Source: Deinococcus apachensis DSM 19763
GTDB lineage: Bacteria > Deinococcota > Deinococci > Deinococcales > Deinococcaceae
Direction: 5' to 3'
DNA: 64,000 nt
Assembly: GCF_000381345.1 (NCBI RefSeq)
Contig: NZ_KB906407.1
Location: 1-64,000 of the forward strand
This document shows, one piece after another, positions 51,450 to 62,427 of this stretch; within the stretch, counting starts at the first letter, position 1, and each line of letters begins with the position of its first letter. The notes below the pieces were generated by a model. That model was given only the letters and a program-made list of their open reading frames with translations, searched no databases and had not been told where the DNA came from. The position numbers and the translations under genes were made by a program.

Positions 51450-51893
51450 TTACATCTTCGGCATCTGCACTGCCGTGCAGGCCACGCCCGGGTCGGCCGG
51501 GGTGCCCGCCGCGTCGCTGGCGGTGTGGATGTTGAAGTAGGTGGCGTTCATCACGTCGGCCTGGGGCGCGCTGCCCATCAGGGTCAGCATGCCGTTCGCG
51601 TCCGTCTGTCCCACGATCTTGCTGCTCATGATGGGCGCTCCGCCGCTCTCACAGGGGTTGGGGCTCGCCGTGCCCTGGAGGTGGTAGTGCGCCACGTAGT
51701 ACTGGTTGGGCTTCAGGCCCATAACCTGAGCCTCCGTCATGATCACCGTGCCGTAGCGCTTGCCCATCACCGTTCCGGTGGGGTTGAGGTCCCCGGCGGC
51801 GGGCTGCTTGCCGAGGGTGTAGGGGCTGCCGGACAGGGTCATCGTGCAGGAGGCGAGGACGAGGGGCAGGGCGAACGCGAAGAGCTTCTTCAT
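51450..51893 (-). CDS. Lipoprotein with Cu/Zn-SOD/CHRD-like beta domain
   Basis: A 147-aa lipoprotein. Signal peptide with lipobox LASC (Cys16). The mature part is a beta-sandwich with VAHYHLQGTASPNPCESGGA, ATYFNIHTASD and a final VACTAVQM, recalling Cu/Zn superoxide dismutase or CHRD domains. The Cys pair (in NPCESG and VACTAV) would give the disulfide of that fold, but the full set of copper His is not evident, so a true dismutase is doubtful. GGAGG five bases before ATG 51893. Confidence 0.72.
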   Translation of the reverse strand: MKKLFAFALPLVLASCTMTLSGSPYTLGKQPAAGDLNPTGTVMGKRYGTVIMTEAQVMGLKPNQYYVAHYHLQGTASPNPCESGGAPIMSSKIVGQTDANGMLTLMGSAPQADVMNATYFNIHTASDAAGTPADPGVACTAVQMPKM

Positions 51894-52098
51894 AGGAACC
51901 TCCGGGGTGAAAACGGGTTCAAATGTGACCTCTGGTAGTTTGACCCTCCCCGCAAGCTCGACAGTGTTTGCGGGCGCGCAATCTCAGGACAAGATAAAAG
52001 TTCGGGGAGGGCTCACCGGTCCCCGAACCTCGGCAGACCCCATATGCCTGTGCGGTGGGATAGCCTGACCCCACACCCCACAATCCCCGGAGGTTTTC

Positions 52099-53520
52099 AT
52101 GACACAGCCCGTCCTCCCCGAACTTCAGGCCCTCTTCGACGCGCAGCGGGGCTGGCGCTGGCGGGCCGCGGGGACGAATGCCGAGGAGCGGCGGACGATC
52201 CTGCGCCACCTGCGGGCGGGTATCGGGCGGCACCGGGTGCGGCTGGCCGACGCCCTCGCGCTCGACCTGGGCAAGAGCCGTGCGGAGGCGGAGATCATGG
52301 AACTCCATCCCACGGTGGAGGAGCTGGGGCACGCCCTTCGGCACCTGCCGCGCTGGATGGCCCCCCGCCCGGTACCCACACCCGCCACCCTGGTCGGCAC
52401 CCGCAGCGAGGTGCAGTTCCAGGCGCGCGGCGTCACGCTGATTCTCAGCCCCTGGAACTACCCGGTGAACCTCGCGCTCGTGCCGCTGATCGCCAGCCTG
52501 GCGGCGGGCAACACGGTGATTCTGAAGCCGAGTGAGAAGGCCCCGGCGACGGCCCGCGCCCTGCGCCTCCTGCTGGAGGAGGTGTTCGAGCCCCACCTGG
52601 TCGCGGTCGTCGAGGGGGACGCGGGGGTGGCACAGGCCCTCACCACGCTGCCCTTCGACCACATCTTCTTCACCGGGAGCGGCGAGGTCGGGCGCCGGGT
52701 GCTCGCCGCCGCGGCACCCAACCTCACGGGAGTCACGCTGGAACTCGGCGGAAAGAGCCCGGCCCTCGTGCATCAGAGCGCCGACCTCGCCCTGACGGGG
52801 GAGCGGCTCGCCTGGGGCAAGTTCCTGAACGCCGGGCAAACCTGCGTGGCACCGGATTACGTCCTCGTGCCCGAGGAACTGCGGGACCCGCTTGTGGCGC
52901 GGATGGTGGAGGTCGTCGCGCGCCGCTTCGGGACGGGGGGGCGGCTGCGAAGCGGCCCGGAGTACGGCCGCCTGGTGGACGGGCGCAGCGTGGAACGGCT
53001 GGAACGCCTCACCCGGGAGAGCGTGGCGGCAGGGGCGCGGATTGTGCTGGGTGGCGAGTTCGATCCCTCCACACGCTTCATCTCGCCCACGGTGGTGACG
53101 GACGTGACACCGGACATGCCCCTGCTGCAGGAAGAACTCTTCGGCCCGGTCCTCCCGGTGCTGACGTACCGAGACTTCGGCGAGGCGCTCGCCCTGATCC
53201 GCCGCCTCGACCCGCCGCTCGCGCTGTACGCCTTCCTGGAGGACGGGGACGCGCTCACCCGGGTGGAGCGCGAGACGACGAGCGGCGGCCTGGTCGTGAA
53301 CGGCACGGTGGTGCATCTGGTCAACCCGCACCTGCCCTTCGGTGGGGTGGGGGCGAGCGGGACGGGCCGCTACCACGGGGAGTACGGCTTCCGCACCTTC
53401 AGCCACGAGCGGGCGGTGATGCATGAGGGGAAACGCAGCACTGTCCGCCTGCTGTATCCCCCCTACGGCCGGGCCGTCCCCCGCCTCGTCGCCTGGGCGC
53501 AGCGCCAGTTGGAGCGCTGA
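52099..53520 (+). CDS. Class 3-type aldehyde dehydrogenase
   Basis: A 473-aa NAD(P)-dependent dehydrogenase of the short, class 3/fatty-aldehyde type, which lacks the long N-terminus of other ALDHs. PWNYPVNLALVPL, FTGSGEVGR, the general base Glu215 in LELGGKSPA, and the catalytic Cys249 in NAGQTCVAPD. PFGGVGASGTGRYHGEYGF and a hydrophobic C-terminus follow. GGAGG before the ATG. Probably detoxifies or oxidises medium-chain aldehydes. mobA follows three bases after the stop. Confidence 0.95.
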   Translation: MTQPVLPELQALFDAQRGWRWRAAGTNAEERRTILRHLRAGIGRHRVRLADALALDLGKSRAEAEIMELHPTVEELGHALRHLPRWMAPRPVPTPATLVGTRSEVQFQARGVTLILSPWNYPVNLALVPLIASLAAGNTVILKPSEKAPATARALRLLLEEVFEPHLVAVVEGDAGVAQALTTLPFDHIFFTGSGEVGRRVLAAAAPNLTGVTLELGGKSPALVHQSADLALTGERLAWGKFLNAGQTCVAPDYVLVPEELRDPLVARMVEVVARRFGTGGRLRSGPEYGRLVDGRSVERLERLTRESVAAGARIVLGGEFDPSTRFISPTVVTDVTPDMPLLQEELFGPVLPVLTYRDFGEALALIRRLDPPLALYAFLEDGDALTRVERETTSGGLVVNGTVVHLVNPHLPFGGVGASGTGRYHGEYGFRTFSHERAVMHEGKRSTVRLLYPPYGRAVPRLVAWAQRQLER

Positions 53521-53523
53521 CCC

Positions 53524-54114
53524 GTGCGGGGCGTGGTGGGAGCGATCACGGCGGGGGGCCGCTCCAGCCGCTTCGGCACCGACAAGGCGGCGGCGCGGCT
53601 GGAGGGGCGGACGCTGCTCGAACACGTCGCCGCCAGCCTGGAATCTTGCCCCCTGCGCCTGCTCGTCGCGCCACCCGGGCGTTACACGTTGCCCGGCTGG
53701 GTGAGAGTGCCTGACATCCGCCCGGGTGAGGGTCCCCTCGCGGCTCTGGAGGCGGCCCTGAATGCCGCACAGATTGGACGGGGGCCGGGTTGGGTCGCCT
53801 TCGCCGGGGTGGATATGCCCCGCCTGACCCCCGCGTACTGGGAGGTGCTGGGGCAGGCCCGCACCCCCGGGGCCCGCGCCGTTCTCGCCCTGGACGCCGA
53901 GGGAAGGCCGCAGCCCCTCGCCGCCCTGTACCACACCGATCTGCTGGAGCAGGTGGCCCGGCTTCTGGACGGTGGGGAACGTCGGATGCGGGCCGCCGCC
54001 CCTCCAGCCCTCACGGTCACCGTACCGCACTCACTCATCCGGGCAGTCAGCCCCCAGGCCCTGCGGAACGTCAATACTCCCGCCGACCTCGCGGCGCTGG
54101 CGGAAGGGCAATAA
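53524..54114 (+). CDS. mobA: Molybdenum cofactor guanylyltransferase MobA
   Basis: A 196-aa nucleotidyltransferase that attaches GMP to molybdopterin. The N-terminal loop ITAGGRSSRFGTDKA is the canonical LAGGxSxRxGxDK, AGVDMPRLTP carries the metal Asp, and RPQPLAALYH matches the substrate loop. GTG start, three bases after the aldehyde dehydrogenase stop, so cotranscribed. Functional partner of the MoaD-MoaE fusion at 315. Confidence 0.92.
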   Translation: MRGVVGAITAGGRSSRFGTDKAAARLEGRTLLEHVAASLESCPLRLLVAPPGRYTLPGWVRVPDIRPGEGPLAALEAALNAAQIGRGPGWVAFAGVDMPRLTPAYWEVLGQARTPGARAVLALDAEGRPQPLAALYHTDLLEQVARLLDGGERRMRAAAPPALTVTVPHSLIRAVSPQALRNVNTPADLAALAEGQ

Positions 54115-54136
54115 AAAAGCCGCCTCTCTGGGCGGT
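54113..54136 (-). terminator. Terminator of the DUF4385 gene
   Basis: Minus strand stem CCGCC / GGCGG with CTTTTTTATT after it. Its A-run on the plus strand overlaps the mobA stop codon. Confidence 0.75.
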
Positions 54137-54199
54137 GATAAAAAGAAGATAGCGTGGGATGCAGGGAAAGTCAAATTATGCAGCCCGATCTTGCAACCC

Positions 54200-54691
54200 C
54201 TACCCGCACCGCGCCTTATGCTCCTTCTTGAGTCGGGCGTATTCCTCGTTGGCCTCCGCCTCGTCCCACTTCGCCTTGAAGAGGCGGGCGGACTCGGCCT
54301 TCACCGGGTCCTCGGGGGAGCGGGGGAGTTGGGGACGGCCGTGGGCGCCGCTGCGGCCTTTTTTATCGTCGGGGACGGGGCCGTCGTATTTCTTGCCACC
54401 TTTATGGTTGGCATAGCGCCGCGAGCGGGTGTAGCCCATCTGGAGGAACTTGCGGGCCATATCGGCGCCCACGAAGTCCCCGGCCTCCAGGTATTCCAGG
54501 AACATCCGGTAGATCGTCTCGCTGCTCTGGCGGGCGAGGTCGGGGGTGGCGAAGCGCCAGTGCGGCAGGAGTTCGGACTTGTACGGCTGCACGAGGAGGA
54601 CGCCCTGCTCGCCCACGCCCACCCGGTACAGTTCGGGGTGAGCGCGCAGGTCGAGGTGGGCGTAGTCGAGGGAATAGTCGAATTGGGGCAT
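54200..54691 (-). CDS. DUF4385 family protein
   Basis: A 163-aa soluble protein that matches the DUF4385 pattern nearly end to end: FDYSLDYAHLDLRAHPELYR, GEQGVLLVQPYKSELLPHWR, RMFLEYLEAGDFVGADMARK, MGYTRSRRYANHKGGKKYDG. It is rich in conserved aromatic and basic residues, as for a nucleic-acid-binding protein, but its function is not known. AAGGA four bases before ATG 54691. Confidence 0.88.
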   Translation of the reverse strand: MPQFDYSLDYAHLDLRAHPELYRVGVGEQGVLLVQPYKSELLPHWRFATPDLARQSSETIYRMFLEYLEAGDFVGADMARKFLQMGYTRSRRYANHKGGKKYDGPVPDDKKGRSGAHGRPQLPRSPEDPVKAESARLFKAKWDEAEANEEYARLKKEHKARCG

Positions 54692-54750
54692 GAGTCCTTA
54701 AAGAAAGGCTGCCGGGAACAGCCTGGCAGCCCCTCTGTCCCGCGTGACCC

Positions 54751-55524
54751 TCAGTTCATGCGGTCGTCGTCCATCATCGCCTGGAGCATCCAGCGAATCT
54801 TGTCGATGGTGGCGGCGTAGCCGTTGTACAGGTCGGCGGTGGCGGGGTCGTTGGCGTCGTCCACCGTCTTGGAGTCGTCGCGGTAGCCGCGCGCAACGCG
54901 GGTGAGGTCCTGCACGAGGTCGGCGACCTGGGTGCGGGCGTCGCGGACGGTCTCGGTGGGCACCTGCACGAGGCTGAAGCGTTCGAGGTCGCTCGGCGCC
55001 GCGACCGGGCTGCCCCCCAGCGCCACCAAGCGCTCGGCCTGCTCGTCGATGCCGTCGAAGATTTCCTCTATGAACTCGTCGTAGGCGAGGTGCAGGTCGC
55101 GGAAGAAGCGGCCCCGGATGTCCCAGTGGTACTTCTTGAACTTCAGGTAGAGGCTGATCGTGGTGGCGAGGTTGCGTTGCAGCGTCTCGCTGACGGTACC
55201 GAACTCCTCCTCGGTGAGGTAGCCGTGGTCCACCAAGCGGTTGTTCACCGTGTTCAGATGCGCGGCGTCGGCCTTGGCCTCGCCCTGGGCCTCGACCCCC
55301 TGGGCGCCCTCCTCGGGCACGGCCTGATCTTGAACCGTCTGGTCCTGGCCCGCCTGATCCTGCACGCCGCTTGCCAGCACGGCGTCTTCCTGTACCGCGC
55401 TCTCCTGGGGCGTGGCCTCCTGCGCCGCCTTGGTCCTGCCGCGCGAGGTCCGGGTCCCCGTCTTGCCCGCGCTCTCCGTCTTGCCCGTGCTGCCCGACTT
55501 GGTCGCCTTGCTCGCTCGTGTCAT
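54751..55524 (-). CDS. dps: Dps ferritin-like DNA-protection protein
   Basis: A 257-aa Dps with an exceptionally long N-terminal tail (about 88 residues). The tail opens with a Lys/Arg/Ser-rich part (SKATKSGSTGKTESAGK) and then carries VQDQ-type repeats rich in Gln and Asp. The ferritin core has KYHWDIRGRFFRDLH...DEQAERL with the ferroxidase His, Asp and Glu. Like Deinococcus Dps1, the tail may bind DNA and metal. Binds and oxidises iron and protects DNA. Leaderless: TAGCGT at 55531-55536, six bases before ATG. Confidence 0.95.
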   Translation of the reverse strand: MTRASKATKSGSTGKTESAGKTGTRTSRGRTKAAQEATPQESAVQEDAVLASGVQDQAGQDQTVQDQAVPEEGAQGVEAQGEAKADAAHLNTVNNRLVDHGYLTEEEFGTVSETLQRNLATTISLYLKFKKYHWDIRGRFFRDLHLAYDEFIEEIFDGIDEQAERLVALGGSPVAAPSDLERFSLVQVPTETVRDARTQVADLVQDLTRVARGYRDDSKTVDDANDPATADLYNGYAATIDKIRWMLQAMMDDDRMN

Positions 55525-55609
55525 GGATTCACGCTACGCTGCCCGCCCGGAGAGGCCCATAGGGGGTTTCTTCACGCAGCCCACCGGGGCTGGCTATGCT
55601 GACCTTCCC

Positions 55610-56068
55610 ATGACCGACCCGCCCGAGACGGACAGGCTGTCAGCCCTGCTGGGTGAGCTGCGTATCCTGCTCCAGGGCGCACAGGTCCTCACCAGCTTCC
55701 TGATCATCCTGCCGTTCAACACCAATTTCCGCGACATCCTGGCCTCCGAGCGCTGGGTGTACGCGGCCACCTTCCTCTGCTCGCTGATCAGCCTGCTGCT
55801 GCTGAGCGCCCCGGCCCTGCACCACTACCTGCGCCGCCCGCTGCACCACCCGCGGCAGTTCAAGGCGACGGTCACCCGGCTGGTCCGGGCCGGGGCCGTC
55901 TTCATGTCCCTGACGCTGGTGCTGGCGACCCGGCTGGTGGCGAGCCACGTGCTGCCCGGCGCGTTCGGCTGGATCGCGCCGGGTGGCATCGCCCTGCTGC
56001 TGCTGTGGGTGTGGTGGGCCGTCCCCCTCTGGCACGAGTACCGGGAGTACGGGGGGCGCGAACGTTAA
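55610..56068 (+). CDS. DUF6328-like small membrane protein
   Basis: A 152-aa protein with four membrane helices (about 28-46, 50-70, 88-108, 115-138). The N-terminal LLGELRILLQGAQVLTSFLI and FNTNFRDILASERWVY match DUF6328. Function unknown. TATGCT at 55595-55600 stands nine bases before ATG 55610, so the leader is very short and has no Shine-Dalgarno. Confidence 0.75.
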   Translation: MTDPPETDRLSALLGELRILLQGAQVLTSFLIILPFNTNFRDILASERWVYAATFLCSLISLLLLSAPALHHYLRRPLHHPRQFKATVTRLVRAGAVFMSLTLVLATRLVASHVLPGAFGWIAPGGIALLLLWVWWAVPLWHEYREYGGRER

Positions 56069-56091
56069 GGCGGGGCGCGGAAACCTTGTCG

Positions 56092-56153
56092 TGCTGAGCG
56101 AACGCGAAGCATCTCCAGCCCCTTCGCCTTGCTCAGGGTGACAACCTTTTGAG
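56092..56153. repeat. Palindromic repeat between convergent genes
   Basis: Imperfect inverted repeat with about 26-base arms (aaccttgtcgtgctgagcg... against ...ttgctcagggtgacaacctt), loop catctccagccc. The right arm recurs at 1145-1160. It fits the small interspersed palindromes of Deinococcus genomes and may act as a bidirectional terminator. Confidence 0.6.
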
Positions 56154-56160
56154 TCTTGCC

Positions 56161-57063
56161 CTAGAGGCCTGCGAAGGTCAATCGGTTCCCCTCCACCCTC
56201 AACTCCACCGCCCCCACCTCCTGCAACTCGGTGAGGTGGGCGCTCACGACCGCGCGGTTGAGGACCACCGCCCCCGCGTTCGTCATCTCCACGCCCAGGG
56301 CGGTGCACACCCGGGCGAGCAGTTCGTCCACCGGGGCCGCCCCCGCCCGCACCGCCTCCAGCACGGCCCGGGTCGTCCGCTCGTAGGCGACGAGGTTGGC
56401 CGCCACCAGCCCCGCGAGGTCCTCCGTGGGTCCGCCGTGGCCGGGCAGCACAAGGCGCACGCCCGTCAGTGTTCCCAGCCGCGCGGCGGCCTCCTTCTGG
56501 AGCCGGGAGTCCGCGCAGAAGGTCAGGGGATGCTTGCTGAGAGCGTCCGGGCCGAAGAAGGCGTCGGCGGCGTAGAGCACGGCCCCGACACGAACGGCCA
56601 CCATCTGCATCGCATGTCCCGCCACGTCCAGCAACTCGACTTCCACCCCGCCGAGGCGCACCACGCCGAGGTCCGGCAGGGGCCGCGCCGGGCTGGCGGG
56701 CGCGAGCAGAAACTTCGTCTGGAGGTCACGCGGGGGCCGCGCCCCGAAGAGGGAAAGGGGTTCGAGGATCGGCTCTCCAATGATCGCCGCCTCCAGGGGT
56801 GGGGCATAGACCTCCAGCCCTGGCAAACGCTTCAGCAGGAAGGCGTTCCCGCCATGGTGGTCCGCGTGGCTGTGGGTGTTCAGGATGGCGGTGGGGGTCA
56901 GTCTCATCCCTTCCAGCGCCCGCAGCAGCTTGCGCGCGTGGCTGTCGTCGAGGCCGGTGTCCACCAGCAGCGCGCCGCCTTGTGCATCCTCCAGCACCAC
57001 GCTATTCACGGCGCCGGGCAGGAAGTGGACGCTGGGCGCCAGGGTCTGAAGCGGGGAGGTCAT
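56161..57063 (-). CDS. MBL-fold metallohydrolase
   Basis: A 300-aa metallo-beta-lactamase-fold hydrolase. THSHADHHGG (His64, His66, Asp68, His69), a later His in VAGHAMQM, VLYAADAFFG with a bridging Asp, and LPGHGGPTED. The C-terminal 70 residues form a winged helix-like extension (LLARVCTALGVE, VVSAHLTELQEVGAVEL). Substrate unknown. Leaderless: TATCCT at 57070-57075, six bases before ATG. An overlapping very long frame on this strand is an artefact of GC-rich antisense DNA. Confidence 0.9.
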   Translation of the reverse strand: MTSPLQTLAPSVHFLPGAVNSVVLEDAQGGALLVDTGLDDSHARKLLRALEGMRLTPTAILNTHSHADHHGGNAFLLKRLPGLEVYAPPLEAAIIGEPILEPLSLFGARPPRDLQTKFLLAPASPARPLPDLGVVRLGGVEVELLDVAGHAMQMVAVRVGAVLYAADAFFGPDALSKHPLTFCADSRLQKEAAARLGTLTGVRLVLPGHGGPTEDLAGLVAANLVAYERTTRAVLEAVRAGAAPVDELLARVCTALGVEMTNAGAVVLNRAVVSAHLTELQEVGAVELRVEGNRLTFAGL

Positions 57064-57147
57064 GGGGACAGGATAAATAAACAGCCCTGCAAGCCCGGCC
57101 AGGCCGCCGACATGGACGCGCCTGGGGGACTGGAGTAGCCTACGCGA

Positions 57148-59346
<2,199 letters not shown>

Positions 59347-59358
59347 GGCTGGGACGCA

Positions 59359-59400
59359 GAAGGGGAGCCAGCGTGACTTGCTGGCCCCTCCACTTCTTTT
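59359..59400 (+). terminator. Terminator of the APC permease gene
   Basis: Stem ggggagccagc / gctggcccct with a 7-nt loop and flanking gaag / cttc, followed by tttt. Confidence 0.8.
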
Positions 59401-59812
59401 CAGACAAAAACCCCACCCCGCGGCGGGGACGTCCAGTCAGGCACGGTGACGCGCTGGGCAGGCGCCCAGAGGCTCAGGTCATGAGCTTGACCGGAGTACG
59501 AATCAACTTTGCGGGAGCGGTGAACAGGACCGCGAGAGTGGTGACAACCGCCGTTCAGGTCGCCAGACTGTTCATTCGACGTTGAACCTTGGCTTGCTCC
59601 GCTGTTCGATCGCTGGTGTGCTTCTTGTGCGTCACCCACCTTTCGGCGACCCCCATGTGTCTGCGGCCCACGGGGATCGCCCCTCTCTAGAGTGGTGACC
59701 TCCGACCTACCCCATTTGTTGTCCAGCGCAGCCAGCAGAGCCCGTCCACTATAGAGAGTCAGCCTCCTCTCACGGTCTCACTCCCGCCCCCGCCGGGTGT
59801 ACCCTCTGCCCC
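59401..59812 (-). other. Intergenic region with a candidate minus-strand small RNA
   Basis: No convincing gene in 412 bases of moderate GC. On the minus strand, TATAGT (59748-59753) could be a -10 box, and a stem ccccg / cgggg followed by TGGGGTTTTTG (59405-59430) a terminator, so a transcript of about 330 bases is possible. It does not fit tmRNA, RNase P, 6S or SRP RNA by eye. On the plus strand a 34-codon frame (59481-59585, MSLTGVRINFAGAVNRTARV...) is an alternative. Confidence 0.35.
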
Positions 59813-61027
59813 GTGACTCCTTCCGCGGCTGCCCCTCCCTTTCGTCTTTCAGGAGCCCAGCTCGGCCTGATTGCGGCGAACTTCCTCATGTGGGGTGGCT
59901 TCTTCGCAGTCATCCCGCTGGTGACGGTGCATTTCGTGGACGGGCTGGGGTGGGCGGCGGCGAGCGTGGGGCTGGTGCTGGGGGTGCGGCAACTGACCCA
60001 GCAGGGCCTGACGGTATTCGGCGGCGCGTGGGCGGACCGCATCGGCGCCAAGCCGCTGATCCTGGCCGGGTGCCTGATCCGCACGCTGGGCTTTACCTGG
60101 ATGGGCTTCGCGGACACGCTGCCCGTGCTGCTCGCCGCGTCCGTGCTCGCCGGAATCGGGGGCGGCCTGTTCGACGCCCCCAAGAACGCGGCGATCACCA
60201 CCGTGACCACCCCGGAACACCGCACGCGGATGTTCAGCCTGACCTCCATCTCGGGGAACCTGGGCATGGTGACCGGCCCGCTGATCGGCGCATGGCTCAT
60301 CGGCCTGGGCTTCCGCACGGCGGCGGTCGCGGCGGGCAGCGTGTACCTGCTCGCCTGCGCGGTGCTGGCCCTGACCCTGCCGCACATCCGCCCCGAGCGG
60401 GCGGCGAGCGGCCTCGCCGGGCTGAGGACGGCTGCCCTGGACCGCCGCTTCCGGCGCTTCACCCTGGTGCTCGTGGGGTATTTCCTGCTCAGCACGCAGC
60501 TCAACGTGGCGGTCACCCTCAAGGCGGTCGCCCTGGCGGGGCCGGGGGCGACGGGGCCGCTGTACGGGCTGTCGGCGGGGCTCGCGGTCGTGCTGCAATA
60601 CCCCCTGCTGCGCTTCGTGGAGCGGCGGGTGCGGACGCGGGTGGCGCTGGTCGCCGCCGTGCTCACCGTCGGCCTGAGCCTGGGCCTGATGGGACTCGCG
60701 GTCACCTTCGGGCAACTGCTCGCCTGCGTGGCCCTGTACAGCCTGGGCACCATGCTTGTGTACCCCACCCAGCAGACGCTGACCGCCCGGCTGGCCCCGC
60801 CCGGGCTGACCGGCAGCTACTTCGGCTTCTCGGCAATCAGCCTGGGGCTGGGGGGCGCGGTGGGCAACCTGGTGGGCGGGGTGCTGATCGATCTGGGGGC
60901 GCGGCTGGGGGTGCCGCTGCTCCCCTGGCTGACTCTGATGGGGGTGGGCGTGCTCACCGCGCTGGGCCTGCGCTGGGCGCTGAAAGAAGTGCCCACCCGC
61001 GAGCAGGTGGAGCGGGCACAGGCTTGA
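59813..61027 (+). CDS. MFS transporter (MdtH-like)
   Basis: A 404-aa permease with 12 predicted helices. The loop between helices 2 and 3 has GGAWADRIGAKPLILAG, the MFS signature. The GLFDAPKNAAITTVTTPEHRTRMFSL stretch resembles MdtH/YceL drug exporters. GTG start at 59813, with TACCCT at 59800-59805, seven bases upstream. Likely exports small toxic compounds. Confidence 0.92.
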   Translation: MTPSAAAPPFRLSGAQLGLIAANFLMWGGFFAVIPLVTVHFVDGLGWAAASVGLVLGVRQLTQQGLTVFGGAWADRIGAKPLILAGCLIRTLGFTWMGFADTLPVLLAASVLAGIGGGLFDAPKNAAITTVTTPEHRTRMFSLTSISGNLGMVTGPLIGAWLIGLGFRTAAVAAGSVYLLACAVLALTLPHIRPERAASGLAGLRTAALDRRFRRFTLVLVGYFLLSTQLNVAVTLKAVALAGPGATGPLYGLSAGLAVVLQYPLLRFVERRVRTRVALVAAVLTVGLSLGLMGLAVTFGQLLACVALYSLGTMLVYPTQQTLTARLAPPGLTGSYFGFSAISLGLGGAVGNLVGGVLIDLGARLGVPLLPWLTLMGVGVLTALGLRWALKEVPTREQVERAQA

Positions 61028-61040
61028 CCCGATACCAGGG

Positions 61041-61067
61041 AAAACGCCCCACACCTCCGGAGTGTGG
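61041..61067 (-). terminator. Terminator between MFS and DUF4142 genes
   Basis: Stem ccacac (61049-61054) / gtgtgg (61062-61067). On the minus strand it is followed by GGCGTTTT, so it ends the DUF4142 transcript and may also serve the MFS gene. Confidence 0.65.
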
Positions 61068-61098
61068 AGCGACTCGGTGACCGGGCCGGGGGCCCAGA

Positions 61099-61647
61099 TC
61101 AGGGCGAGGAGGGCATGGGCATGGCCGGAGCGGAAGGAGAGGGGGCGGTCCCGCCCAGCGCCTGCGCCTGCGCCAGGTGATCGGCGACGATGGGCTGGAG
61201 TTGGGCGGCGAGGGCCACGACCGCCGCGTCCTGCCCGGCCGTCTGCTCGTTGAGCAGGACACTGAGAGTGGCCTGGTGGCCCACCACCTGCTCGTTGAGG
61301 TAGGCCCTGTCGAGGGCCGCGCCGCTCAGGGTGCTCAGGGTGTTCACCTTGATCTGGAGTTCCGGCGGCAGCACCTTGGGCAGCGGCACCCGGCGGGCGG
61401 CGGCCAGGGCATTGACCTGATTCTGCGCCGTCGTGTGTTCGTTGATCATGCGCTCGGCGTAGGCGCGCACCGCCGCATTGCTCGACTTGCCCAGCACCAC
61501 CTGCGAGGTCTGGATTTCGAACAGGTTGCTGCCGGTGTTCGCTTGCAGGAACAGGCCGTCCACCGTGCTGGCATTCGGTGCCAGCATGGACGGCGCGCAC
61601 GAGGCGAGAACGAGGGGAACAAGGAACACCGCGGGTCGTCTCAGCAT
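61099..61647 (-). CDS. DUF4142 lipoprotein
   Basis: A 182-aa protein with a lipoprotein signal (MLRRPAVFLVPLVLASC, Cys17) and a helical ferritin-like DUF4142 domain: NLFEIQTSQVVLGKSSNAAV, YAERMINEHTTAQNQV, and YLNEQVVGHQATLSVL, with conserved Glu and His on the helices. The C-terminal tail is Pro/Ser-rich. Family members are outer-layer proteins of unclear role. GGAGG seven bases before ATG 61647. Upstream, 61648-61901 is AT-rich with no clear gene, and may carry its promoter (TAAACT near 61775). Confidence 0.88.
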   Translation of the reverse strand: MLRRPAVFLVPLVLASCAPSMLAPNASTVDGLFLQANTGSNLFEIQTSQVVLGKSSNAAVRAYAERMINEHTTAQNQVNALAAARRVPLPKVLPPELQIKVNTLSTLSGAALDRAYLNEQVVGHQATLSVLLNEQTAGQDAAVVALAAQLQPIVADHLAQAQALGGTAPSPSAPAMPMPSSP

Positions 61648-61913
61648 AAAAAGCCTCCGGGCAGGGCGGATGACGAACGGCAAGAGGACCGTGACAAGAA
61701 ACAGACGTTCGCCTCGAAATTCAGTGTGGGCAAGAGTCGGCTTTTCATCGTGGCAGTGTCCTTAAGAAGAACTGAGTTTAACCTCACAGCAGCGTGGGCC
61801 TCTATAAAACAGGTCGTAGCTTTGTAGCTCATCTCCAGAGAAGTTGAAGAATTCCCACAATGTTGCACTAAAATGAATCAGGGCCGCTCATCCCTACCCG
61901 CTACACTTTGCTT

Positions 61914-62306
61914 ATGGTCTGGATCAACGTCTTCATGCTGCTGCTCGTCGCGCTGGTGGTGGGCTGGGTGCCGGTGGTGGGACCGCTGGGGCTGGGCTTT
62001 CTGGCTGGCCGGGCCGAACGGGGGCCGCGGGCCGTGCTGGTGCTGCTCCCCGCGCTGGCCTTGCAGACGCTGGGCCTGCTGGGCGTGCGCTGGCTGGAGA
62101 ACGTGGCCGAGGCGCGCGGCCTGGGGGGCTGGTTCTGGACCGTCCTGGCCTGGCTGGGCAGCCCGGTGAACGCCCTGCTGGGCCGCCCGCTGGGAAACAT
62201 GATCGGGGACAGCGACGCGGCGGGCTTCCTGCTGCTGTTCACGCTGCCCGCCGCGCTGGGCCTCCTGCTGGGCTGGCTGACGGGGCGGCGCCCAGGGCGG
62301 CTGTAA
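61914..62306 (+). CDS. Small membrane protein, function unknown
   Basis: A 130-aa protein with three or four hydrophobic helices: VWINVFMLLLVALVVGWVPV, VLVLLPALALQTLGLLGV and LLLFTLPAALGLLLGWL. I do not recognise a family. The start at ATG 61914 is fixed by TACACT (61902-61907), six bases upstream. An in-frame TTG two codons earlier is unlikely. Confidence 0.7.
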   Translation: MVWINVFMLLLVALVVGWVPVVGPLGLGFLAGRAERGPRAVLVLLPALALQTLGLLGVRWLENVAEARGLGGWFWTVLAWLGSPVNALLGRPLGNMIGDSDAAGFLLLFTLPAALGLLLGWLTGRRPGRL

Positions 62307-62365
62307 CCGGGTTCCCCACGTGTGCCCGCACGAGGACAGGCACGGGCCATCCCTGCTCCCACCCA

Positions 62366-62402
62366 TAAAGAACTCCCCGGCTCGGTTCAACCGGAGAGTT
62401 CC
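62366..62402 (-). terminator. Terminator of the S41 peptidase gene
   Basis: Minus strand stem GAACTC-T-CCGG / CCGG-G-GAGTTC (one wobble pair) with a 10-nt loop, then TTTAT. Located about 25 bases after the stop at 62428. It may also end the convergent plus-strand gene. Confidence 0.8.
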
Positions 62403-62427
62403 ATTTGACCCCAGCCCCCGGCCGACC

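Noticed and set aside
59400..59639. A 79-codon minus-strand protein over the APC-MFS spacer
   Set aside because: Composition is unlike a folded protein, it has no ribosome site or leaderless box, and its end runs through the candidate terminator.
59401..59753. tmRNA, RNase P RNA, 6S RNA or SRP RNA
   Set aside because: None of their invariant blocks (tRNA-like ends and tag frame, P4 helix, GGAA-type SRP loop) can be found.
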